Origin: JAEUMY01 sp031394355
Lineage (GTDB): Bacteria > Pseudomonadota > Gammaproteobacteria > Burkholderiales > Usitatibacteraceae
DNA: 17,386 nucleotides
Assembly: GCA_031394355.1 (NCBI GenBank)
Contig: JANNSU010000032.1
Coordinates: forward strand, 1 to 17,386
Reading direction: 5' to 3'
Of this stretch, positions 1-5,776 are shown piece by piece; the first letter of the stretch is position 1, and each line of letters opens with the position of its first letter. The position numbers were made by a program, and so were the translations under genes. Under the pieces are notes generated by a model. It saw only the letters and a list, made by a program, of their open reading frames with translations, made no database searches and was not told where the DNA came from.

Positions 1-394
1 CGCCGAGGTGCTGGTCGACCTCGGCAGCGTGGCCAGCGGCACTGAGGTCGCGCTGCTCGCGCGCAGCGTGGACACCGGCATGGGCATGGGAATGGGAATG
101 GGGGGTGCGCCGAGCGACACCGAGGTGACGGCGGTGAAGATGCGTGTGAGCCTGCCCCGGCAAGCCGATGCGATCGCTGCGCCGCCGAGCGTTTTGACCG
201 CCGCGCCCGCCATCCTCGCCCCCGCCGGCGCGGTGACGCGCTCCTTCACGCTGGACGGCGGGATGATGGGCGACGTGTTCACGATCAACGGTCGCTCGTT
301 CGACCTGCGCCGCATCGATTTCGCCGTGGCGGCAAACGCGGTGGAGGTATGGCGCTTCTTCAACGCGACGATGATGGCGCATCCCATGCACGTG
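1..394 (+). pseudogene. Multicopper oxidase C-terminal region, truncated
   Basis: The reading frame is open from the left edge (codons in phase with position 2) and looks like the last cupredoxin part of a CueO/SufI-type multicopper oxidase, a periplasmic copper-dependent oxidase. Visible features are an 'EVLVDL' strand, a Met-Gly run (MGMGMGMGG, about 80-106) like the Met-rich copper-binding segments of these enzymes, an FTINGR strand, and 'HPMHV' at 380-394, the start of the HPxHxH copper motif. After Val at 392-394 the expected His-Gly and everything downstream, including the final HCHxxxH motif, are missing. The frame runs on to 586 with sequence that no longer resembles the family and overlaps the opposite-strand membrane-protein gene. 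I read this as a gene broken by rearrangement. The 5' end lies outside the window, so the state of the rest is unknown. Confidence 0.65.
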
Positions 395-442
395 AGTCTA
401 TTCCACGAAATTCTTGACCAAGCGCTGTTCGGCCTACTCACT

Positions 443-463
443 CGGATGGCTGTCGGCCATCCG
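443..463. terminator. Stem-loop beyond the 3' end of the holin-like gene
   Basis: CGGATGGC (443-450) pairs perfectly with GCCATCCG (456-463) around a 5-nt loop, giving an 8-bp stem. It lies about 24 nt past the stop of the minus-strand membrane-protein gene, so it may end that transcript. No T-run follows on either strand, so it is at best an imperfect intrinsic terminator. Confidence 0.35.
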
Positions 464-486
464 GCAAGCGGCGATCAACGCCCCTG

Positions 487-837
487 CTATGTCTTCTTCT
501 TGGTATCCAGCAGCCAGTTGGTGAGCAGCGAGATGATCGAAAAGAGTATCGAGCCGATCAGTGCGGCCATGAAGCCCTTGACCTGAAATCCTGGCACCAG
601 CTCGCCCACCAGCCAGAAGAGCAGCGCATTGATCACGAAGATGAACAGGCCCAGCGTCAGGATGGTGGCAGGCAGGGTGAGCAGGATCAGCACAGGTCTG
701 ATCAGCGCGTTGACCAGCCCCAGGGCCAAGGCAGCAATCAGCGCGGCTGTGATGCTGGTCACCACTACGCCGGGATACAGATAGGCCACGGCCATGAGGG
801 CGAGGGCATTGATGAACCAGCGGGCAATGAGCATCAT
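487..837 (-). CDS. Phage holin family IV-like membrane protein
   Basis: A very hydrophobic protein of 116 residues, predicted to lie in the inner membrane with about four transmembrane helices (near residues 4-22, 26-46, 52-75 and 85-108) and a lysine-rich cytoplasmic-type tail (DTKKKT). The pattern, including 'LGLVNALIRPVLILLTLPATI' split by short turns, matches the 4-TMS 'phage holin family' (YvlD-like) proteins. These are common chromosomal genes; the name comes from similarity to mycobacteriophage holins and does not imply lysis. I start at the first of two adjacent ATGs (837); the open frame extends to 903 but the extra residues are polar and unlike the family. No clear Shine-Dalgarno is visible. 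It is divergent from panB with about 90 bp between them, so the two may share a promoter region. Confidence 0.8.
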   Translation of the reverse strand: MMLIARWFINALALMAVAYLYPGVVVTSITAALIAALALGLVNALIRPVLILLTLPATILTLGLFIFVINALLFWLVGELVPGFQVKGFMAALIGSILFSIISLLTNWLLDTKKKT

Positions 838-844
838 GGGGCAG

Positions 845-872
845 TTGTCCAATCTTGCGAAAACGCGATAAT
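845..872 (+). promoter_or_regulatory. Possible sigma70 promoter of panB
   Basis: TTGTCC (845-850) and GATAAT (867-872) are separated by 16 bp, upstream of panB, in the panB/membrane-protein divergent spacer. It is a fair match to the -35/-10 consensus by eye. Transcription would start near 879, leaving a leader of about 48 nt. Confidence 0.35.
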
Positions 873-926
873 ACGCGACCCTGCGGCCATCCTGGCCGGG
901 CAATCACTGCGAAGTCACCCACCTCC

Positions 927-1760
927 ATGAGCGTTCACGCCGAGCAAAAGCGCGTCACCATCCCCGACCTGAAGTCACGGAAGTCGAACCCGGGGTCCGG
1001 GCAGAAGATCGTCATGCTGACGGCCTATACCAAGCCCATGGCCCAGATGCTTGACCCGCATTGCGACATCCTGCTGGTGGGCGATTCACTCGGCATGGTC
1101 GTCTACGGCATGGACTCCACGCTGGGCGTGACGCTCGACATGATGATCAATCACACCAAGGCGGTGGTGCGAGGCGCCAGGCATGCATGCGTCATCATCG
1201 ACATGCCGTTTGCGAGCTATCAGGAATCGCATGCGCAGGCCTACCGCAACTGCGCGCGCGCACTGGCCGAATCCGGCGCTCAGGGCGTCAAGCTGGAAGG
1301 CGGCATCGAGATGGCAGACACGATCAAGTTCGTTACCGATCGCGGCATCCCCGTCATGGGCCACATCGGCCTCATGCCCACGCATCTCAATGCCTTCGGC
1401 GGCTTCAAAGCGCAAGGCAAAGAAGAAGAGGCAACAACGAAATGGATCGCCATCGCGCAGGCCATCGAAGATGCTGGTGCTTTTTCCATGGTCATTGAGG
1501 GCACGGTGGAGCCGGTGGCCCGCGCCATGACGGAAGCGGTGAAGATTCCCACCATCGGCATCGGAGCCTCGCCCGCGTGCGACGGTCAGGTGCTGGTGAC
1601 GGAAGACATCCTCGGGCTGTTCACTGACTTCACGCCGAAGTTCGTCAAGCGCTATGCCAATCTGGGTGAGCTGGTTTCAAAGGCTGCTGGCGAATATTCG
1701 CAAGAGGTGAGGGCGGGGACGTTCCCGGCGGCGGAGCATTGTTTTGGGGTGAAGAAGTAG
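927..1760 (+). CDS. panB: 3-methyl-2-oxobutanoate hydroxymethyltransferase
   Basis: Ketopantoate hydroxymethyltransferase, the first committed step of pantothenate and coenzyme A synthesis: it transfers a hydroxymethyl group from methylene-tetrahydrofolate to 2-oxoisovalerate in the cytoplasm. Length 277 residues, slightly above the usual 263-270. Family marks are 'LTAYTKPMAQMLD' (31-43), the metal-binding 'VGDSLGMV' (51-58), 'VKLEGG' (121-126), 'GHIGLMP' (145-151) and 'VIEGTV' with the likely catalytic Glu (191). The start at 927 gives the usual N-terminus; the open frame to 855 adds unrelated residues. No strong ribosome site precedes it. panC and panD are not next to it. Near the C-terminus (residues 255-259, GEYSQ) a perfect copy of the iterated palindrome is embedded in the coding sequence. 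Confidence 0.97.
   Translation: MSVHAEQKRVTIPDLKSRKSNPGSGQKIVMLTAYTKPMAQMLDPHCDILLVGDSLGMVVYGMDSTLGVTLDMMINHTKAVVRGARHACVIIDMPFASYQESHAQAYRNCARALAESGAQGVKLEGGIEMADTIKFVTDRGIPVMGHIGLMPTHLNAFGGFKAQGKEEEATTKWIAIAQAIEDAGAFSMVIEGTVEPVARAMTEAVKIPTIGIGASPACDGQVLVTEDILGLFTDFTPKFVKRYANLGELVSKAAGEYSQEVRAGTFPAAEHCFGVKK
1690..1701. repeat. Iterated palindrome GCGAATATTCGC, copy 1
   Basis: Perfect 12-bp palindrome inside panB, read as Gly-Glu-Tyr-Ser-Gln. It continues as CAAG on the right, as do copies 3, 4 and 7. Confidence 0.95.
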
Positions 1761-1779
1761 CACAATCGACGAGGCAAGG

Positions 1780-2085
1780 ATGGCGCGGATCGTCATTTGG
1801 ACTGCTGGCGTCGCGTTCTTCTTTCCGGTGGCCGTTGGCGCGCTCAAGTAGCCTGGAGGGCCTGCAAGTCAGACGACAGCAGTTGTCGAAAGCTCTGGAT
1901 TTCAGCCCAGCGAATATTCGCTCTCAAAAAATACGGCGCAAGTTCGTTTGGCCGATGGCCGCGTCGTCAAAGCGCAGGTCATGACGGCGCGCATTCCTGC
2001 AATCGGAAGATCTGTGAAGTTCATTGAGCGGAAACGCGTGCTCACTGGCCATCAGGTGTATCAGGTCGTCAGTTCAGATCACTGA
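1780..2085 (+). pseudogene. Small secreted protein ORF with in-frame amber codon
   Basis: An ATG at 1780, 19 nt after the panB stop and preceded by GAGG at 1771-1774, opens a frame beginning 'MARIVIWTAGVAFFF', which looks like a signal peptide. A TAG at 1849-1851 stops it after 23 residues. The same frame then stays open for 77 more codons to TGA at 2083-2085. The downstream part looks like real protein: it alternates hydrophobic and polar residues around 'VRLADGRVVKAQV' and ends 'LTGHQVYQVVSSDH'. I infer a secreted protein of about 100 residues disrupted by one nonsense mutation, or less likely amber readthrough. I do not recognise the family. A copy of the iterated palindrome lies in the frame (SEYSL). 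This explains most of the 327-bp gap between panB and the lipoprotein gene. Confidence 0.45.
1910..1921. repeat. Iterated palindrome GCGAATATTCGC, copy 2
   Basis: Perfect copy, 220 bp after copy 1, inside the amber-interrupted ORF and read there as Ser-Glu-Tyr-Ser-Leu. Confidence 0.95.
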
Positions 2086-2086
2086 C
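2068..2086. terminator. Stem-loop between convergent genes
   Basis: GTCAGT (2068-2073) and ACTGAC (2081-2086) form a 6-bp stem with a 7-nt loop exactly between the end of the plus-strand amber ORF and the end of the minus-strand lipoprotein gene. Its position suits a bidirectional terminator; it is short and lacks a clear T-run. Confidence 0.3.
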
Positions 2087-2087
2087 T

Positions 2088-2522
2088 TCATTCCGGTGCC
2101 CATTGTCCTGCTGCATCCTTCTGATACCGCCTGCTGTAGGAGAGCGTTTCGGCCGGAAAGTCGCTGCCGGGGTAGGAGTAGCTCGCCATGCCTTCGCAGC
2201 GCCACGCCTTGGTGTAAGGTGAACAGCTTGATTTGGTGAAGCCATCCAGGCGGACTTTGATGGGTGCGCTCTTCTTGCCGGTTGCGGTGACGACAAGGAC
2301 CATACCGCCCTGGCGGTTGATTTCATCAACTTCCGCAGCGGCCAGCGCACGCATCTCATCTTCGGTAGGTTCGGGCGGACGTTCCGAAGAATTGGCTGGG
2401 CTGCCGACGTCAACCTTTTGGGGCTGCGCTGCAGGCCCCGGCTTCTTACCGCATGCAGACAGGGCAAGGCAGAGCAGTATTGCCCCAGCCCAGGAGCATG
2501 CACGAAACCTTGCAGTCATCAT
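2088..2522 (-). CDS. Hypothetical lipoprotein coupled to hemH
   Basis: A predicted lipoprotein of 144 residues. A basic N-terminus is followed by a hydrophobic stretch ending in the lipobox L-S-A-C, with Cys at residue 24 as the acylation site. Lys at +2 of the lipobox and the absence of Asp there suggest outer-membrane delivery. A Pro/Gln-rich linker (about 26-55) leads to a folded region containing 'GMVLVVTATGKKSAPIKVRL', two Cys (near 101 and 110) that could form a disulphide, and a Tyr-rich C-terminus. I do not recognise a family. Its ATG (2522-2520) overlaps the hemH stop by the ATGA arrangement, so translation is probably coupled to hemH. A second ATG follows immediately. A link with haem biology is only suggested by position. 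Confidence 0.8.
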   Translation of the reverse strand: MMTARFRACSWAGAILLCLALSACGKKPGPAAQPQKVDVGSPANSSERPPEPTEDEMRALAAAEVDEINRQGGMVLVVTATGKKSAPIKVRLDGFTKSSCSPYTKAWRCEGMASYSYPGSDFPAETLSYSRRYQKDAAGQWAPE

Positions 2523-3634
2523 TGGTTTGCCCCCCGCGCCTTGGCATGCGCCGCGCTGATCGTGTTGGTCTTGTCTGCCGCAGCCTTGTTCCAGTCCGCG
2601 GCGATCCATCCGCCCAGGTTGTCTTCCGTGACACGCAAGAGAGCCTGCACGAAGGGTTCGGAATCATTGGCCACCGGCAGATAGTTGAACGCCTTGCCAC
2701 CCGCGTGCAGGAAGGTCTCTTTCGCTTCCATCGCGATTTCCTCCAGCGTCTCCAGACAATCGGCGGCGAAGCCGGGGCAGATCACATCCACGCGCTGTAT
2801 CCCTGACTGGCCGAGCTTTTCCAACGTGCCATCGGTATACGGTTGCAGCCACTCGGCCCTCCCGAAGCGGGATTGGAAGGTAACCACGTAGTCGTCCTTG
2901 CCGAGGCCCAGTTGCTCGGCAATCAGTCGCGCAGACTTGTGACATTCGCAGTGATACGGATCGCCCTTGTCGAGGTGAAAGCGCGGCAGGCCGTGGAACG
3001 TCATGACCAGCCTGTCGGTCTTGAAATCCGGCCGGCCGATTTTCATCCAATGTGCCAGCAGATTCTTCACGATCGCATCGATGTAGGCAGGGTGATCGTG
3101 GAAATTACGCACCAGGCGGATGCCTGGCACATTGCGAATATTCGCAAGTACGCGCCCCAGCTCGTCCATGACCGTGCCGGTGGTCGAAGAGGCGTACTGC
3201 GGATATAGCGGCAGCACCAGAATGCGGTCGCAGTGCTTCGCCTTGAGTGCGTCAATGCCCTTGCGAATGCTGGGATTGCCGTAGCGCATGGCGTGCTCGA
3301 CAACAAGAGGGCTCTTGATCTTCTCGCCGAGGTATCCACGAAGCAGCTGCGTCTGCCGCTCGGTGTAGACGCGTAGCGGTGAGCCTTCCTTCATCCAAAC
3401 AGACGCATATTTCTTCGCGGTTTTCGCCGGTCGTACGGTGAGGATGATGAGATTGAGGATCAGCCACCAGATGGGCTTGGGAATTTCCACCACTCGCTGA
3501 TCGGACAGGAACTCCCTGAGGTAGCGCCGTACGGCGGGTGCGGTGGGTTCATCCGGCGTGCCAAGGTTGACCAGCAGGATGCCGGTCTTCAGCTGCGCGC
3601 CGTGCTGGAAGGAGGGTTCGGGATTGAAAGACAT
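2519..3634 (-). CDS. hemH: Ferrochelatase
   Basis: Inserts Fe(II) into protoporphyrin IX to make protohaem, the last step of haem synthesis. 371 residues, a little longer than many bacterial forms. Marks: 'GILLVNLGTP' (18-27) at the N-terminus, 'LPLYPQYASSTTGT' (141-154), the catalytic histidine in 'FHGLP' (His214), 'HCECH' (228-232), and the acidic 'CLETLEE' (Glu295-Glu299). I start at 3634 because the family begins shortly before 'KTGILLVNLG'; the open frame to 3763 runs through repeats. No Shine-Dalgarno is possible in the usual place, because a GC-rich heptad repeat array begins at the base next to the ATG. hrcA lies upstream on the same strand, about 80 bp away. The iterated palindrome is embedded as 'LANIRN' (residues 163-168). 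Confidence 0.97.
   Translation of the reverse strand: MSFNPEPSFQHGAQLKTGILLVNLGTPDEPTAPAVRRYLREFLSDQRVVEIPKPIWWLILNLIILTVRPAKTAKKYASVWMKEGSPLRVYTERQTQLLRGYLGEKIKSPLVVEHAMRYGNPSIRKGIDALKAKHCDRILVLPLYPQYASSTTGTVMDELGRVLANIRNVPGIRLVRNFHDHPAYIDAIVKNLLAHWMKIGRPDFKTDRLVMTFHGLPRFHLDKGDPYHCECHKSARLIAEQLGLGKDDYVVTFQSRFGRAEWLQPYTDGTLEKLGQSGIQRVDVICPGFAADCLETLEEIAMEAKETFLHAGGKAFNYLPVANDSEPFVQALLRVTEDNLGGWIAADWNKAAADKTNTISAAHAKARGANQ
3134..3145. repeat. Iterated palindrome GCGAATATTCGC, copy 3
   Basis: Perfect copy within hemH, here part of a 16-bp perfect palindrome (TTGCGAATATTCGCAA, 3132-3147). On the hemH coding strand it reads Ala-Asn-Ile-Arg, a different codon phase from copies 1 and 2. Confidence 0.95.
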
Positions 3635-3662
3635 GGGACTCGGGGTTGGGGGTTGGGGGTTC
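3635..3662. repeat. Heptad array, GGG-starting arm, abutting hemH ATG
   Basis: Four in-phase 7-mers on the plus strand: GGGACTC, GGGGTTG, GGGGTTG, GGGGTTC. The first begins at the base directly upstream of the hemH initiation codon. Confidence 0.8.
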
Positions 3663-3679
3663 GGGAGGGCAGGACTTGC

Positions 3680-3707
3680 GAATCCCGAATCCCTGGCCCC
3701 GAATCCC
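3680..3707. repeat. Heptad array, CCC-ending arm
   Basis: Four in-phase 7-mers: GAATCCC, GAATCCC, TGGCCCC, GAATCCC. They are inverted relative to the 3635-3662 array, 17 bp away, so the hrcA-hemH spacer carries a two-arm inverted heptad structure. It ends 6 bp before the hrcA stop codon and could act as a terminator or attenuator between the genes. Confidence 0.75.
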
Positions 3708-3713
3708 GTGTAG

Positions 3714-4736
3714 CTAGTGTTGTGAAAGTGCCGACGACAACAGCTTCGCAGTGATATCCACAATGGGGATCACGCGTTCGTAGGCCATGCGGGTGGGGCC
3801 GATCACGCCGACCGTACCCACCACGACACCATCGACTTCGTAGGGTGCTGTGACCACGGTCATTTCATCTACTGGCACCAGGTCCGACTCGCCGCCAATG
3901 AAAATCTTCACGCCCTGGCTGCGTTGGCTGATGTCGAGCAATTCCATGAGCTGGGTCTTCTGATCAAAGACGTTGAAGAGCTTGCGCAGCGCTTCCATGT
4001 TGCTGGAGAGGTCGTTGCTATCCAACAGATTGCGCTCGCCGGTGAGCACGACGCCCGAGCTGTCCGAACCCTGGCCGCGTGCATCCACCAGCGCCGCCAT
4101 GAGCGTGGAGACGTCGCGATGCAACTGCGATAGCTCGGTGCGAACCTTTTCGCGCAGGACATCGAAGTCCATGCCGCTGTAGTGCTGGTTGATGTAGTTG
4201 CCCGCCTCGACAAGTTGCGAGGGCGAGTAACCCTTGTCGGTGAAAATGATGCGGTTCTGCACGTCGCCATGGGTGGAGACGATGATGAGCAGCACGCGCT
4301 TTTCGGAAAGCTGGATGAACTCGACGTGCTTCAGGACTACAGCCTGATTGCGCGGTGTCATCACCACGCCGGCGAAGTGGGTCAGATCCGATAGAAGATG
4401 CGACGCGGCGGCCACCACCTGCTTCGGATCATCCGGGCGCAACTGCTCCTGCAGTTGGTCCTGCTCGATCTGGTGCAGCGGCTGGATCGTGAGCAGGGTG
4501 TCGACAAACAGGCGGTATCCCTTGGGTGTCGGAATGCGGCCGGCAGAGGTGTGCGGACTGGCAATGAAGCCCATCTCTTCCAGGTCCGCCATGACGTTGC
4601 GAATGGACGCAGGCGAGAGTTCGAGTCCGGAGATCTTTGAGAGTTGCCGAGACCCGACCGGTTGGCCATCCACGATGTACCGCTCTACAAGGATCTTGAG
4701 AAGGTTCTGGGCGCGGTCGTTGAGCATGGGGTCCAT
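3714..4736 (-). CDS. hrcA: Heat-inducible transcription repressor HrcA
   Basis: HrcA is a dimeric DNA-binding repressor that holds down chaperone operons by binding CIRCE elements. 340 residues. The N-terminal winged helix is visible ('GQPVGSRQLSKISGLELSPAS', split here, followed by 'IRNVMADLEEMGF' and 'SPHTSAGRIPTPKGYRLFVD', roughly residues 24-80), followed by the GAF-like core ending 'VGVIGPTRMAYERVIPIVD'. I start at 4736 because AGGA lies 9 nt upstream; an ATG three codons later is possible. The gene is not followed by grpE-dnaK here; hemH is downstream and nadK is divergent. I saw no CIRCE inverted repeat in the hrcA/nadK spacer, so autorepression is not supported by what I can see. Confidence 0.95.
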   Translation of the reverse strand: MDPMLNDRAQNLLKILVERYIVDGQPVGSRQLSKISGLELSPASIRNVMADLEEMGFIASPHTSAGRIPTPKGYRLFVDTLLTIQPLHQIEQDQLQEQLRPDDPKQVVAAASHLLSDLTHFAGVVMTPRNQAVVLKHVEFIQLSEKRVLLIIVSTHGDVQNRIIFTDKGYSPSQLVEAGNYINQHYSGMDFDVLREKVRTELSQLHRDVSTLMAALVDARGQGSDSSGVVLTGERNLLDSNDLSSNMEALRKLFNVFDQKTQLMELLDISQRSQGVKIFIGGESDLVPVDEMTVVTAPYEVDGVVVGTVGVIGPTRMAYERVIPIVDITAKLLSSALSQH

Positions 4737-4894
4737 TCTACAAAATCCTGGGCAGTGGGTGTCACGATTCACGCCTGCTTTCCAGAATATGCATTCATAC
4801 TGCCACCTCGCGGGTTGAAGCGGTCATTCGACCCAGGATGAGTCCAACGCCGTCAGGCAAGCCAGGCGTGGGCCATTCAGTCGCTTCTTGTGGT

Positions 4895-4900
4895 TACAAT
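4895..4900 (+). promoter_or_regulatory. Possible -10 element of nadK
   Basis: TACAAT ends 6 nt before the nadK ATG. If used, transcription would start at or next to the A of the ATG, making a leaderless mRNA. There is no good -35 at the usual distance, so this is a weak call. Confidence 0.25.
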
Positions 4901-4906
4901 CAGGCC

Positions 4907-5776
4907 ATGAATCAATATTCCCGCGTAGCCGTGATCGGCAAGCCGGATGGCAGTCAGATCCGCGAATCCCTGCAGAGCCTGCTGGCGTTGCTGCATGCCC
5001 GCGGCATTCATATCCAGATGGATGAGCGCACCGCGCTGAATGCCGGCCGCCAGCCCGATGAGGTGGTGGAGGCTGCAAATATCGGTGTGGGTACCGATCT
5101 GGTCATCGCCGTCGGCGGCGACGGCACGCTGCTTGCCGCAGCGCGTTCGGTGGCCAGGCACCGTGTGCCCATCATCGGCATCAATCTGGGGCGTCTTGGC
5201 TTTCTCACTGACATTCCGGCCCATGCGCTGGAGGACCTCGTGGCGCGCACGCTGGAGGGCAAGGCAAATGTGGAGCGTCGCCTGATGCTGCAGGGTGCTG
5301 TCATGCGAGCCGGCAAACCGATCTTCGAGGCCGTGGCGCTCAACGATGTCGTCGTGTCACGCGGTGCCATGGGGACCATGATCGAGTATTCGGTCGATGT
5401 GAATGGCGAATTCGTCTACTCGGTGCGTGCGGACGGGCTCATCGTGGCCACTCCCACCGGGTCCACGGCCTATGCACTGTCTGCAGGCGGCCCCATCCTG
5501 CACCCCAGCCTGCCTGCCATCACGCTGGTACCCATTTCCCCCCACACGCTGTCGAACCGCCCGGTGGCCATTCCCAGCGATTCGAGCATCGAGATACGAC
5601 TCATCCGGGGTGAGAATGCCCGCGTCAACTTTGACGTGCAGGGCTATTTCGACCCCTTGCCGGAGGACATCATCAAAGTGGAGGCAGCGCCCGAGCCGGT
5701 GTTGCTGCTGCATCCCGAGGGCTACTCTTACTACGGCATGCTGCGTTCAAAAATGCACTGGAACGAGTTGCACTGA
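4907..5776 (+). CDS. nadK: NAD kinase
   Basis: Phosphorylates NAD to NADP in the cytoplasm. 289 residues, the normal bacterial length. Marks: the 'GGDGTLL' motif (70-76) with the key Asp72, 'GINLGRLGFLTD' (91-102), 'ALNDVVVSRG' (144-153), and the glycine-rich 'TPTGSTAYALSAGGP' (182-196). The start at 4907 is chosen from family length; the frame is open to 4838. There is no clear Shine-Dalgarno, and a TACAAT box sits only 6 nt upstream. The last base of its TGA is the first base of the recN ATG (TGATG). nadK-recN adjacency beside a divergent heat-shock gene is a known gammaproteobacterial arrangement (grpE in E. coli, hrcA here). Confidence 0.97.
   Translation: MNQYSRVAVIGKPDGSQIRESLQSLLALLHARGIHIQMDERTALNAGRQPDEVVEAANIGVGTDLVIAVGGDGTLLAAARSVARHRVPIIGINLGRLGFLTDIPAHALEDLVARTLEGKANVERRLMLQGAVMRAGKPIFEAVALNDVVVSRGAMGTMIEYSVDVNGEFVYSVRADGLIVATPTGSTAYALSAGGPILHPSLPAITLVPISPHTLSNRPVAIPSDSSIEIRLIRGENARVNFDVQGYFDPLPEDIIKVEAAPEPVLLLHPEGYSYYGMLRSKMHWNELH

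Noticed and set aside
434..928. A 164-codon minus-strand frame under the holin-like gene
   Set aside because: It is Arg/His/Pro-rich and in a shifted frame of the clear four-helix membrane protein, so it is a shadow.
1690..1701. Reading the palindromes as operators of one transcription factor
   Set aside because: Ten of eleven perfect copies lie inside coding sequence, often mid-gene, and none sits at a promoter I can see. A classic regulon does not fit.
4737..4906. CIRCE operator or LexA box between hrcA and nadK
   Set aside because: I looked for the CIRCE inverted repeat and for a CTG-N10-CAG-like or TTAG-type box and found none.
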